From positions 186,001-250,000 of the forward strand of contig NZ_JASERL010000015.1 of assembly GCF_030766935.1 (NCBI RefSeq): a stretch of DNA of 64,000 nt. Direction: 5' to 3'. Numbering within the stretch: the stretch's first letter is position 1; the number at the start of each line of letters is the position of its first letter. Origin of the DNA: Streptomyces sp. KL109B (GTDB lineage: Bacteria > Actinomycetota > Actinomycetes > Streptomycetales > Streptomycetaceae). A model generated the notes under the pieces. It was not told the DNA's origin. It ran no database searches and worked only from the letters and a program-made list of their open reading frames with translations. Below are positions 15,574-23,944 of the stretch, piece after piece. Position numbers and translations under genes: made by a program.

Positions 15574-16050
15574 CGTGGCGGCGCACCGGCCGTCACCGTC
15601 CGGCGGGCCACCGCGCGGGACGCCCGGCGCCTCACCCGCCTCGTCCGCGGCTCCAGCGCCTACAAGGGGCACTACGCCTCCATGGTGGCGGGCTACCGGG
15701 TGGGGCCCGACTACATAGAGGCACACCACGTCTACGTAGCGGTGGACCAGGCGGCGGAGGGCGAGCGCGTGCTCGGCTTCTACGCGCTGCTCACCGCGCC
15801 GCCGGAGCTGGACCTGATGTTCGTCGCGGACCGGGCGCAGGGCCTCGGCATAGGGCGGCTGCTCATCGCGGACATGCGGGAGCGGGCGCGGGCCGCGGGG
15901 CTCACCCACGTCCGGGTCGTCGCGCACCCGCCGGCCGAGGGCTTCTACCGGGGCATGGGCGCGCGCCGCACCGGCACCGTGCTCGCCCGTCCGCCGGCCG
16001 TCGCCTGGGACAGGCCCGAACTCGAATTCATCATTCCCCCGGCCGCCTGA
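15553..16050 (+). CDS. GNAT-family N-acetyltransferase
   Basis: A 165-residue acetyltransferase that moves an acetyl group from acetyl-CoA to an unknown amine. The acetyl-CoA loop is 'QGLGIGRLLIADM' (consensus Q/RxxGxG/A), preceded by the strand 'PPELDLMFVADRA' and followed by 'HVRVVAHPPAEGFYRGMGA', a typical C-terminal GNAT end. The ATG at 15553 is used rather than the in-frame start at 15535 because the earlier one falls in the promoter-like palindrome. No ribosome site is present, in line with a leaderless transcript. Substrate unknown. Confidence 0.88.
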   Translation: MNASITRRGGAPAVTVRRATARDARRLTRLVRGSSAYKGHYASMVAGYRVGPDYIEAHHVYVAVDQAAEGERVLGFYALLTAPPELDLMFVADRAQGLGIGRLLIADMRERARAAGLTHVRVVAHPPAEGFYRGMGARRTGTVLARPPAVAWDRPELEFIIPPAA

Positions 16051-16114
16051 GGGGTTCCGCCCTCGCCGCGGACAGCGCACACTCGTGGCGTCGGAATGCG
16101 GCAAGGAGGCCACA

Positions 16115-16615
16115 TTGGGCAGCAGTCAGGCACGCGCCGAGGCGTTCGACGTGATCGTGGAGATCCCGCAGGGCTCACGGAACAAGTACGAGATGGACCA
16201 CGATCTCGGCCGGATCCGGCTCGACCGGATGCTGTTCACGTCGACCCAGTACCCCGCCGACTACGGCTACATCGACGGCACGGTCGGCGGCGACGGCGAC
16301 CCGCTCGACGCCCTCGTGCTCACCGGCGACCCGACGTTCCCCGGCTGCGCCATCGAGTGCCGGGCGATCGGCATGTTCGTGATGAGCGACGAGAAGGGCC
16401 CGGACGAGAAGATCCTCTGCGTCCCCGCCCACGACCCGCGCCACGACGGGACCCGCGACATCGCCGACATCCCCGAGTTCGACCGCCTGGAGATCACCCA
16501 CTTCTTCGAGGTCTACAAGGACCTGGAACCGGGCAAGTCGGTCGACGGCTCGCACTGGGAGGGGCGGGAGAAGGCGTACGAGGAGATCGCGCGGGCCCGC
16601 GAACGCACCGCCTAG
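16115..16615 (+). CDS. ppa: Soluble inorganic pyrophosphatase (family I)
   Basis: Hydrolyses pyrophosphate to phosphate, pulling biosynthetic reactions forward. The 166-residue protein has the family I signatures 'IPQGSRNKYEMD', 'RLDRMLFTSTQYPADYGYI' and 'DGDPLDALVL', with the metal-binding aspartates of the DxDPxD motif. The start is the TTG at 16115: AAGGAGG (16103-16109) lies 5 bases upstream and the length then equals the usual bacterial enzyme; the in-frame GTG at 16085 has no ribosome site. The C-terminus ('EEIARARERTA') departs from the usual actinobacterial ending, so this may be a second copy, which cannot be tested from this window. Confidence 0.93.
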   Translation: MGSSQARAEAFDVIVEIPQGSRNKYEMDHDLGRIRLDRMLFTSTQYPADYGYIDGTVGGDGDPLDALVLTGDPTFPGCAIECRAIGMFVMSDEKGPDEKILCVPAHDPRHDGTRDIADIPEFDRLEITHFFEVYKDLEPGKSVDGSHWEGREKAYEEIARARERTA

Positions 16616-16640
16616 TCGCACCGTCTAGGGTGTTCGGAGC

Positions 16641-16830
16641 CGTGGTGCTCGGGAAGACCGGTGACGCCCCTTCAGGGGTCAAGTCCGGAGCGGCCCTCGC
16701 CACTGTGATCGGGTTTCGGACCGCGCGTACACGGGTCCGGAGCGCGCCGTTCCACCTGTGCGCCACTGGCGGCATCCAGCCGCTGGGAAGGCCGGAGCGG
16801 CGGGCACGCTCGTAAGCCAGGAGACCGGCC
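16641..16830 (+). promoter_or_regulatory. Cobalamin (B12) riboswitch
   Basis: The conserved cobalamin-riboswitch boxes occur in order: GGTGCTCGGGAAGACCGGTG at 16643-16662, TCCGGAGCGGCCCTCGCCAC near 16684-16703 followed by TGTGATCGGG, GCCACTGG at 16762, CTGGGAAGGC at 16782, and the 3' signature AAGCCAGGAGACCGGCC ending at 16830. It lies directly upstream of the nickel/cobalt permease gene, the classical arrangement in which adenosylcobalamin switches off cobalt uptake. The permease ribosome site (GGAG near 16862) is just beyond, so control is probably at translation initiation. Confidence 0.93.
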
Positions 16831-16878
16831 GCGGCATCTCACGAAGTGATCCACGAGGTGCTGGAGCGTGATCGACGC

Positions 16879-18009
16879 ATGACCCTGCCCGGGAACTCCC
16901 CGACCCCTGCCCCCACCCCTGCCCTGAACTCCCCTTCCGCAGCCTTCCGTTGGCGTCGCGAGGACACGCTGCGCACGGCCGGTCTGATCGCGGTGATCGT
17001 CGCGCTGCACGTCGTCGCGTTCGGCGTGCTGTTCCTGCTCGTGGTGCCGGGGCACTACGAGGTCGGGAACAAGGCCTTCGGTATCGGCCTCGGCATCACG
17101 GCGTACACGCTCGGCATGCGGCACGCCTTCGACGCCGACCACATCGCGGCCATCGACAACACCACCCGCAAGCTGATGGCGGACGGCAAGCGCCCGGTGT
17201 CGGTCGGCTTCTGGTTCGCGCTCGGCCACTCCAGTGTGGTGGTCGTGATGGCGGCGCTCGTCGCCGGCGGGGCGTCCCTCGCCGGCACCCTGATGAGCGA
17301 CGACTCCCGCACCCACCAGGTGCTCGGCGTCGTCGGCACGACCGTCTCCGGTACGTTCCTGTATCTGATCGCGGCGCTCAACCTCGTTGCCCTGATGGGC
17401 ATCGCGAAGGTCTTCAAGGCGATGCGCGCGGGCTCGTACGACGAGCGGGAGCTCGAAGAGCACCTGGACTCGCGCGGGTTCATGAACCGGATCCTCGGCC
17501 GCTTCACGAAGTCCATCACCCGGCCAGGACAGATGTTCCCGCTGGGCTTCGTCTTCGGCCTCGGCTTCGACACCGCGACCGAGGTGACGCTGATGGTGAT
17601 GGCGGGCAGCGGCGCCGCGGCGGGCCTGCCCTGGTACGCGATCCTGTGCCTGCCGCTGCTGTTCGCGGCGGGCATGAGCCTCTTCGACACGCTCGACGGC
17701 ACGTTCATGAACTTCGCGTACCAGTGGGCGTTCTCCAACCCGGTGCGCAAGGTGTTCTACAACCTCACCATCACCGGTCTGTCGATCGCGGTCGCGTTCT
17801 TCATCGGGACCATCGAACTCGTGGGCGTGCTGCACGACAAGCTCGATCTGACGGACGCGGTGACCGGCTGGATCGCCGGGCTCGACCTCGACAACGTCGG
17901 ATACGTCATCGTCGCCCTGTTCGTGGTCGTGTGGGCGGCGGCGATCGCCTACTGGCGGCTCGCGAAGGTCGAGCAGCGGTGGTCGGCGCGGGTGGCCGAC
18001 GGGGCGTAA
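16879..18009 (+). CDS. NiCoT-family nickel/cobalt permease
   Basis: Secondary transporter bringing Co2+ or Ni2+ across the membrane. The 376-residue protein has about eight membrane segments and the family signature 'RHAFDADHIAAIDNTTR' in the second one (His82, Asp87 and His88 of HX4DH), with 'LGHSSVV' and 'LGFDTATE' further on, both known NiCoT motifs. The upstream cobalamin riboswitch argues for cobalt supply to B12 synthesis as its main job. The ATG at 16879 is preferred (GGAG about 13 bases upstream) over the in-frame GTG at 16846, which has no ribosome site. Confidence 0.93.
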   Translation: MTLPGNSPTPAPTPALNSPSAAFRWRREDTLRTAGLIAVIVALHVVAFGVLFLLVVPGHYEVGNKAFGIGLGITAYTLGMRHAFDADHIAAIDNTTRKLMADGKRPVSVGFWFALGHSSVVVVMAALVAGGASLAGTLMSDDSRTHQVLGVVGTTVSGTFLYLIAALNLVALMGIAKVFKAMRAGSYDERELEEHLDSRGFMNRILGRFTKSITRPGQMFPLGFVFGLGFDTATEVTLMVMAGSGAAAGLPWYAILCLPLLFAAGMSLFDTLDGTFMNFAYQWAFSNPVRKVFYNLTITGLSIAVAFFIGTIELVGVLHDKLDLTDAVTGWIAGLDLDNVGYVIVALFVVVWAAAIAYWRLAKVEQRWSARVADGA

Positions 18010-18093
18010 TTCGGTTGCCGGGGCACGCGGCCCGCTGCTGCACTGATCCCTGTGCGGCACCGGGCCGCGCACCCCGAGCGTAAGGACCGACCC

Positions 18094-18222
18094 ATGCGCG
18101 CCGCAGTCAAGTTCCTTCCGATGGCCACCGCGACCCCCGCCGTGGCATTCCCTTCATCCAAGGACTCGACTGCCAGTGGCTTTGCTGAATCTGGGCATTC
18201 TCGCGCACGTAGACGCCGGTAA
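18094..18222 (+). CDS. Possible 42-residue leader peptide for the ribosomal protection gene
   Basis: ATG at 18094 follows AAGGA (18082-18086) with a good 7-base spacing. The frame encodes 42 residues, ends with the Arg-rich run 'RARRRR' and stops at TAA 18220-18222. It covers the ribosome site and GTG start (18176) of the ribosomal protection gene in another frame, overlapping it by 47 bases. Ribosome protection genes such as tet(M) are known to be preceded by short peptides used for attenuation, so a regulatory role is plausible. Nothing in the peptide itself is recognisable; a chance frame is the alternative. Confidence 0.4.
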   Translation: MRAAVKFLPMATATPAVAFPSSKDSTASGFAESGHSRARRRR

Positions 18223-20227
18223 GACCAGCCTGACCGAGCGGCTCCTGCACACGGCCGGGGTGATCGACGAGCTCGGCCGGGTCGACGACGGGAGCACCCG
18301 CACCGACTCCCTCGACCTGGAGCGGCGGCGCGGCATCACCATCAAGTCGGCCGTGGTGTCGTTCCCGGTCGACGACGACACGACCGTCAACCTCGTGGAC
18401 ACCCCCGGCCACCCCGACTTCATCGCCGAGGTCGAGCGGGTCCTCGGGGTGCTCGACGGTGCGGTGCTCGTCGTCTCCGCCGTGGAGGGCGTGCAGGCGC
18501 AGACCCGCGTCCTGCTGTGCACCCTGCGCCGACTGCGCATCCCCACCGTGGTGTTCGTCAACAAGGTCGACCGCGTCGGCGCCCGTGAGGCCGCGCTCCT
18601 CGACGACCTGCGCGCCAAGCTCACTCCCGCCGTGGTCGCGATGAACACGGTGCCGCGCGGCCTCGGCGGCCGGGACGCGCGCTGTATCCCGTACGAGGAC
18701 GGGGACGCGGCCCACCGCGCCCGCCTCCTCGACGTGCTGTCGCTCCGGGACGACGCGATCCTGGAGGCGTACGTCGAGGACGAGCGGTCGCTGACGCACG
18801 GGCGGCTGCGTGACGCGCTCGCCGAGCAGACGGCGCGCGCGGAAGCGCATCCGGTGTACTTCGGCTCGGCGATGACGGGCGCGGGCGTCGACGACCTCGT
18901 GGACGGCATCACACGGCTGCTCCCGCCGGCCGACGGCGACGTCGGCAGAGCCCAACTCCCGCTCTCTGCCCGCGTGTTCAAGGTCGAGCGGGGCCCGGCC
19001 GGCGAGAAGGTCGCGTACGCCCGGGTCTTCACCGGGACGCTCCGGGTGCGGGACCGGCTCGCGCTGCCCGGTGGCGGGGAGGACCGGGTGACGGGGGTGC
19101 GGGTCTTCGCGGACGGGGCGGACGTCCCCGTCGCGCAGGCGGGTCCCGGGCAGGTCGCGCGGCTGTGGGGACTCGGCGGCGTACGCGTCGGGGACGACCT
19201 CGGCGACCACCGGGTCCCGGTCGAGGAGCACCACTTCGCGCCGCCGACGCTTGAGACGGTCGTCGACCCGGTGCGCCCCGGGCAGCGTGGTTCACTGCTC
19301 GCCGCGCTCACCCAGCTCGCCGAGCAGGACCCGCTGATCGGGCTGCGCCAGGACGACACCCGCCAGGAGATCTTCCTCTCGCTCTACGGCGAGGTGCAGA
19401 AGGAGGTCGTCCAGGCCACGCTCGCCGAGGAGTTCGGGCTCGACGTGACGTTCCGGGAGACGAGGCCGCTGTGCGTCGAGCGGCCGACGGGCCCGGGCGA
19501 GGCCGCCGCGGCGATGAAGGACGAGGGCAACCCGTTCCTCGCCACCATCGGCCTCCGCGTCGATCCGGCCCCGGTCGACTCGGGAGTCACCTTCCGCATC
19601 GGCATCGAACTGGGCTCCCTCCCCATGGCCTTCATCCGGGCCATCGAGGAGACCGTCCACCGCACCCTGCGCGAGGGCCTGCTCGGCTGGCAGGTCACGG
19701 ACTGCGCGGTGACCCTGTTCCGCTCCGGCTACGCACCACGCCAGAGCCACGCGCACGCCGTCTTCGACAAGTCGATGTCCAGCACGGCGGGCGACTTCCG
19801 CGGCCTGACCCCCCTGGTCCTGATGCGCGCCCTCGCCCTCGCGGGCACGACCGTGTGCGAGCCGATGCACCGCTTCCACCTGGACATCCCGGCGGACGTG
19901 TACGCGACGGTCATGCCGGCACTCACGCGTCTCGGGGCCTACCAAGCCGCATATCAAGCCCCTCCGGCGATTGAGGAGCGGGGTCCGGGGCAGCGCCCCG
20001 CGACGTCGACCAATCCGACCTGGACCACGATCCACGGCCTGATCCCCGCGGAGCGAATCCGCCGACTCCAAGAACAACTCCCCTCCCTCACCCGCGGCGA
20101 GGCCACCCTGGAGACCACCTTCGACCACTACACCCCGGTCCACACGAACCCACCGCACCGCACATCCGGGCCGTTCGGCCCACCCCGAGGGCCCCTTGGC
20201 CCCGTCACAGGGACGACCACCCGCTGA
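18176..20227 (+). CDS. Tetracycline-type ribosomal protection GTPase (OtrA/TetM family)
   Basis: An EF-G-like GTPase of 683 residues that would dislodge tetracyclines from the ribosome. The front reads 'LNLGILAHVDAGKTSLTERL' (G1, Lys16), then 'RGITIKSAV' (G2), 'VDTPGHPDF' (G3) and 'VNKVDRVGA' (G4), as in OtrA and Tet proteins. Domain IV has 'STAGDFRGLTPLVLMRAL', and domain V ends with 'LTRGEATLETTFDHYTPV'. The GTG at 18176 follows AAGGA at 11 bases. Codons 594-608 are a copy of the dispersed intergenic repeat read in frame ('QAPPAIEERGPGQRP'), an apparent insertion between domains not expected in the family. Resistance is likely but a housekeeping or self-protection role is possible. Confidence 0.9.
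   Translation: MALLNLGILAHVDAGKTSLTERLLHTAGVIDELGRVDDGSTRTDSLDLERRRGITIKSAVVSFPVDDDTTVNLVDTPGHPDFIAEVERVLGVLDGAVLVVSAVEGVQAQTRVLLCTLRRLRIPTVVFVNKVDRVGAREAALLDDLRAKLTPAVVAMNTVPRGLGGRDARCIPYEDGDAAHRARLLDVLSLRDDAILEAYVEDERSLTHGRLRDALAEQTARAEAHPVYFGSAMTGAGVDDLVDGITRLLPPADGDVGRAQLPLSARVFKVERGPAGEKVAYARVFTGTLRVRDRLALPGGGEDRVTGVRVFADGADVPVAQAGPGQVARLWGLGGVRVGDDLGDHRVPVEEHHFAPPTLETVVDPVRPGQRGSLLAALTQLAEQDPLIGLRQDDTRQEIFLSLYGEVQKEVVQATLAEEFGLDVTFRETRPLCVERPTGPGEAAAAMKDEGNPFLATIGLRVDPAPVDSGVTFRIGIELGSLPMAFIRAIEETVHRTLREGLLGWQVTDCAVTLFRSGYAPRQSHAHAVFDKSMSSTAGDFRGLTPLVLMRALALAGTTVCEPMHRFHLDIPADVYATVMPALTRLGAYQAAYQAPPAIEERGPGQRPATSTNPTWTTIHGLIPAERIRRLQEQLPSLTRGEATLETTFDHYTPVHTNPPHRTSGPFGPPRGPLGPVTGTTTR
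19955..20000 (+). repeat. Dispersed 46-bp repeat, copy inside the ribosomal protection gene
   Basis: Same sequence family as 23850-23895, 29274-29319 and 58387-58432 (minus). It begins CAAGCCCCTCCGGCGATTGA and ends with a CGGGGC-AGC-GCCCCG hairpin. Unlike the others it lies within a coding region and is translated in frame. Confidence 0.9.
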
Positions 20228-20477
20228 GATCCTGCGGTATCGAGCCTCCCGTGCCCTCGCCCTCCCGCCGCGGCGCACGGTCGAGGCCGGGCCCGGGCCC
20301 GCTGTTCGCAGAAGGGGGAGCCGCGAATGGCGGGCCCGTCCGGGCCTTCCGACGTCCCGCCCCGCTCCACACCGCGCCACGCCGCGCCGTTGTGACAACT
20401 CGCGCGCAAACCCGCCCAATCGGAGCGATAAAGTAGCTCGTCAACCCACACACGCTTGATCACTCAGGAGTGCCTAC

Positions 20478-21737
20478 GTGAGCGTAGCCATCGACTCGTC
20501 CGACGCCGTCGCACCGTCCGGCGACGACGCCCCCGCGGAGCCCGTGCCCGCGCACGAGGAGACGGCCGAGCCCGGGGACACCACGAACACGTGGACCCCG
20601 CCGACCACCGAGACCCCGGACGCGCCGGACGCCCCGGCCGAGAGCGGATCCGACAACTTCTGGACGCCGCCCACCGAGGTCCCCGTCGCCGCCGACACCG
20701 TCGCGGCCGAGGACCCCGAGGACGACCCGGCCCCCGGCGACGTACCGGAGTCCATCACCGTCGACGCCCACGAGTTCGGCGTCTACGCCCGCACCGGCGG
20801 CTGGGCCTTCGCCCTGAAGGTGGCCCGCAGCGTGCGGCCCGGCGGCCAGCCCGCCGCGGACTCGCCGAAGGTCTCGGCGCGGAAGTTCGCCGCGCTCGCG
20901 GGCTGCTCGGCGGACCGTGTCATGCGCTTCTACAAGGCGTGGGACCGGGCGGCGGACGACGGCCTCGTCCCCCAGTTCGAGGCCCTCGCGCCCGGCGCCG
21001 ACGTCGAACTCCCGGACGCCGACGTCTGGTTGTCGTACTACGTGTCCCGCAACAGCGCGACCTCGGTGCGCGGCCAGGCGATCACCGACGCCGCCGAGGC
21101 CGAGGGCATCCGCCCGACGAAGGCCCTGGAGGTCGCCGAGAACCCGACGGCGCTGCGGGCCGCGATCCTCGCCGACCCGGGCACCGCGGAGGCCGCCCGC
21201 AAGGCGCTGATGGACCGCCTCGACGAGGACCCGGTGCTGCGCACGGGCATGGCGCGGGACATCGTGCGCACGGACGACCTGAAGAAGGCCGTCGCCGAGG
21301 AGACCAAGACCGGCGGCCAGCTGGAGTACGTGCGCAGGATCGCGGAGGAGGGCGAGGTCAAGACGCCCGCAGGGCAGAAGATCGAGGCCTCCCCCGAGCT
21401 GCGCGAGGAGGCCGAGCGGCACCTCTCCCTCATCGACGAGCTGGACGAGGACGAGGAGGCGGGCGAGTGGGCCCGCGAGGCGTACGACACCGTGCGCACG
21501 CTCGTCGCCGAGACCGTCGACAAGGACCCCGAGCTGCGGGTCCAGGAGCGCCGCGCGAAGTTCTACAGCAGCCTCCAGAAGGCCACGAAGGCCTTCGAGG
21601 AGCTGACGTTCGACGACGTCGCCGCCGAGGAGATCGACGACATCGTCGAGGACGACATGCTGCAGCGCCTGGAGGAGCTGCAGGCGGCGATCGCGACGTG
21701 CATCACGGCGCTGCAGTCGGCGCAGAAGAAGGACTGA
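20478..21737 (+). CDS. Acidic protein of unknown function with a helix-turn-helix-like segment
   Basis: A 419-residue protein I do not recognise by name. Residues 1-90 are disordered, acidic and proline-rich, with two 'WTPPTE'-like motifs. Residues about 95-150 contain 'VSARKFAALAGCSADRVMRF', which reads like a helix-turn-helix, and the rest is charged and helical ('EELTFDDVAAEEIDDIVEDD'), probably coiled coil. The shape suggests a DNA-binding or chromosome-associated protein, but that is inference. The GTG start follows AGGAG at 7 bases. A perfect hairpin terminator lies just after the stop, so it is probably a single-gene unit. Confidence 0.8.
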   Translation: MSVAIDSSDAVAPSGDDAPAEPVPAHEETAEPGDTTNTWTPPTTETPDAPDAPAESGSDNFWTPPTEVPVAADTVAAEDPEDDPAPGDVPESITVDAHEFGVYARTGGWAFALKVARSVRPGGQPAADSPKVSARKFAALAGCSADRVMRFYKAWDRAADDGLVPQFEALAPGADVELPDADVWLSYYVSRNSATSVRGQAITDAAEAEGIRPTKALEVAENPTALRAAILADPGTAEAARKALMDRLDEDPVLRTGMARDIVRTDDLKKAVAEETKTGGQLEYVRRIAEEGEVKTPAGQKIEASPELREEAERHLSLIDELDEDEEAGEWAREAYDTVRTLVAETVDKDPELRVQERRAKFYSSLQKATKAFEELTFDDVAAEEIDDIVEDDMLQRLEELQAAIATCITALQSAQKKD

Positions 21738-21740
21738 CAT

Positions 21741-21765
21741 CACGGGCCATGAGTCGTGGCCCGTG
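21741..21765 (+). terminator. Hairpin terminator after the acidic protein gene
   Basis: CACGGGCCA and TGGCCCGTG form a perfect 9-bp stem with a 7-base loop, starting 3 bases after the stop codon. There is no T-run, as usual in Streptomyces. Confidence 0.8.
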
Positions 21766-21889
21766 ACCCATGGCCCACCAGAATCGCTCGGTGCCCGACC
21801 GACTCGGCCCGCGACAGCCGTCGCGTCGGTCGGCGCGACGGCCGCCCCGTGGGCAGCCGCCCGGGACGCCGTTTCCGATCATGCTGCCC

Positions 21890-22732
21890 TCAGCCGGCGG
21901 TCTCCGCGAGCGCGAGCGAGCGCAGGCGGGCGTGGGACGGCGAGCCCGGCTCGGCGGTCCAGACGATCATCTGGAGGTCGGGGTCGGCGGCCCAGCCGAC
22001 GGCGTTCCAGTCGAGGTGGAGATCACCGACGACCCGGTGGCGCAGGTGCTTGGTCCCGGTGTCCCGGACGGCCACGTCGTGGGCGGCCCACCAGCGGCGG
22101 AAGTCCTCGTCCAGGGCGGAGAGTTCGGTCACCAGTGCCTGCAGTCGGGCGTCCCCCGGGTTGTCCGTGTTGTGCATCCGCAGTTGGGCGATGGCCAGCC
22201 GGGTGACGCCCTCCCGGTCCACGTACAGCTCGCGCAGGACGGGGTCGGTGACCAGCAGCCGAATGTAGTAGCGCGCCTCCTGCGGGATCCGCCCGAAGTC
22301 GGTGAACAGGGCGGCGGCGATGTCGTTCCACGCGACCACCTCGGTGCGCGGCCCGATCACCACCGCGGGGGTGTGCGCCATGTCGTCGATCATGCGCTGC
22401 AACTGCGGGTGCGCCGTGGAGCGTGACCTGCGGGGCGGCGGGCGGTAGTCGTCCTTGGCGGCGAGTGCGTACAGGTAGACGCGCTGGTCGTCGTCGAGGC
22501 CGAGGACGCGGGCCAGCGAGTCGAGCACCGAAGGGGACGCCTGGATGCGGCCCTGTTCGAGGCGCGCGTAGTAGTCGGTGCTGATCGCCGCCAGCTCGGC
22601 GATCTCCTCACGGCGCAGCCCCGCGACGCGGCGCGGGCCGGCGGTCGGCAGCCCTACGGTGGCCGGATCGAGTTCGGCGCGGCGGGCCCGGAGGAATTCC
22701 CCCAGGTCACCGCGGTGGGGGTCGCGGTTCAT
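21890..22732 (-). CDS. XRE/MmyB-type helix-turn-helix regulator
   Basis: A 280-residue regulator. The N-terminal XRE-type helix-turn-helix is 'GLRREEIAELAAISTDYYAR' followed by 'LEQGRIQASPSVLDSLARVL'. The C-terminal two thirds are the MmyB-like ligand-binding domain ('VVAWNDIAAALFTDF', 'RWWAAHDVAVRDTGTKHLRH', 'LRSLALAE'). Such genes usually repress a divergent oxidoreductase, and here a quinone-oxidoreductase-like gene starts 144 bases away on the other strand. The perfect palindrome 22772-22787 between them is the likely binding site. The ligand is unknown. Confidence 0.93.
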   Translation of the reverse strand: MNRDPHRGDLGEFLRARRAELDPATVGLPTAGPRRVAGLRREEIAELAAISTDYYARLEQGRIQASPSVLDSLARVLGLDDDQRVYLYALAAKDDYRPPPRRSRSTAHPQLQRMIDDMAHTPAVVIGPRTEVVAWNDIAAALFTDFGRIPQEARYYIRLLVTDPVLRELYVDREGVTRLAIAQLRMHNTDNPGDARLQALVTELSALDEDFRRWWAAHDVAVRDTGTKHLRHRVVGDLHLDWNAVGWAADPDLQMIVWTAEPGSPSHARLRSLALAETAG

Positions 22733-22771
22733 GGGACCAGCCTGCCACCGGGGCGAGGGGCGTGCCGGAGT

Positions 22772-22787
22772 GGGAGAGATCTCTCCC
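22772..22787. promoter_or_regulatory. Perfect 16-bp palindrome, probable MmyB-type operator
   Basis: GGGAGAGATCTCTCCC is fully self-complementary without a spacer. It lies 40 bases before the regulator start and 90 bases before the oxidoreductase start, a position suitable for controlling both divergent promoters. Confidence 0.7.
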
Positions 22788-22876
22788 TGGTTGAGGGCGG
22801 CGCGCGGGCGTTCCATGGTCGTAAGGGGCACGGCGAGCGTATCCGCCGGTGCCCACGACGAAAGGAACCCCCGGCC

Positions 22877-23842
22877 ATGTCCGAGCCGTCCAGCAACAGC
22901 AACACCATGCACGCGATCGTCGCCACCACGCTCGGCGGCCCCGAAGTCCTCCGGCCGGCCGAGGTACCGTGCCCCGAGCCCGGCCTGACCGAGATCCTCG
23001 TCCGGGTGCACGCGGCCGGGGTGAACCCCGCCGACTTCATGGCCCGCGGTCAGGGCGGCTTCGGGCCCTGGGGCGACCCGCGGATCCTCGGGTTCGACGT
23101 GTCCGGCACCGTCGAGGCCGTCGGCCCCGGCGTCAGCCTCGTGCGCCCAGGCGACGAGGTCTTCGGCATGCCGCGCTTCCCCGCGCAGGCAGGCGGCTAC
23201 GCCGAATTCGTGACGGGGCCGACCCGGCACTTCGCCCGCAAGCCGGACGCCCTGACCCACATCGAGGCCGCCGCGCTGCCGCTCGCCGGGCTCACCGCCT
23301 GGCAGTGCCTGAGGGAGACGGCCCGGCTGCGGGCCGGTGAGCGGGTCCTCGTGCACGGCGCTTCGGGCGGCGTCGGTCACCTCGCCGTACAGATCGCCAA
23401 GGCGCGGGGCGCGTACGTCATCGGCACGGCGAGCGCCGCCAAGCACGACCTGGTCCGCTCGCTGGGCGCCGACGAGCTGATCGACTACCGCGCCACCGAC
23501 TTCACCGAGGCGGTCGCGGACGTCGACGTCGTCTTCGACACCGTCGGCCGGGACTACGCCCCGCGCTCGCTGAAGGTGCTGCGGGAGGGCGGCCGGATCG
23601 TCACCCTCGCCCCCGGCCAAGACCCCGCGGTCGTCGCCGACGCCCGCGCCCGCGGCTTCGGCTACGACTGGAACGCGGTCGAGCCGGACCACGCCGGCCT
23701 TCTCGCGCTGGCCGCGCTGGCCGCCGACGGCGAGCTCCGTCCCGTCGTCGACACGGTCCTCCCGCTCGACGAGGCCGCCAAGGCGCACACGTACGGCGAG
23801 AGCGGCGCGGCCACGGGCAAGATCGTTCTCACGGTCCGGTAA
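22877..23842 (+). CDS. NADPH-dependent quinone-oxidoreductase-like enzyme (zinc-free MDR)
   Basis: A 321-residue medium-chain reductase. The N-terminal half has 'VHAAGVNPADFMARG' and 'LGFDVSGTVEAVGPGV'; the nucleotide-binding half has 'RVLVHGASGGVGHLAVQIA' and 'LGADELIDY'. The zinc ligands of alcohol dehydrogenases are absent, as in quinone oxidoreductases and enoyl reductases. The ATG at 22877 follows AAAGGAA. It is divergent from, and probably controlled by, the MmyB-type regulator. Natural substrate unknown. Confidence 0.92.
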   Translation: MSEPSSNSNTMHAIVATTLGGPEVLRPAEVPCPEPGLTEILVRVHAAGVNPADFMARGQGGFGPWGDPRILGFDVSGTVEAVGPGVSLVRPGDEVFGMPRFPAQAGGYAEFVTGPTRHFARKPDALTHIEAAALPLAGLTAWQCLRETARLRAGERVLVHGASGGVGHLAVQIAKARGAYVIGTASAAKHDLVRSLGADELIDYRATDFTEAVADVDVVFDTVGRDYAPRSLKVLREGGRIVTLAPGQDPAVVADARARGFGYDWNAVEPDHAGLLALAALAADGELRPVVDTVLPLDEAAKAHTYGESGAATGKIVLTVR

Positions 23843-23849
23843 CCCCCGT

Positions 23850-23895
23850 CAAGCCCCTCCGGCGATTGCGGAGCGGGGCCCGGGGCAGAGCCCCG
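23850..23895 (+). repeat. Dispersed 46-bp repeat, copy after the oxidoreductase gene
   Basis: Starts 7 bases after the oxidoreductase stop and lies between convergent genes. It contains a CGGGGC-AGA-GCCCCG hairpin and could end transcription of the oxidoreductase mRNA. Confidence 0.9.
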
Positions 23896-23944
23896 AGACG
23901 CAGGACCGGACGGCGTCAACCGTCCGGTCCACGCGGGAATCACG

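Noticed and set aside
20390..20434. Promoter with TTGTGA and TAAAGT upstream of the acidic protein gene
   Set aside because: The two boxes are 33 bases apart, too far for a sigma-70-type promoter.
20228..20477. Small gene between the ribosomal protection gene and the acidic protein gene
   Set aside because: Short frames on both strands are Arg/Pro-rich and lack ribosome sites; taken as leader DNA.
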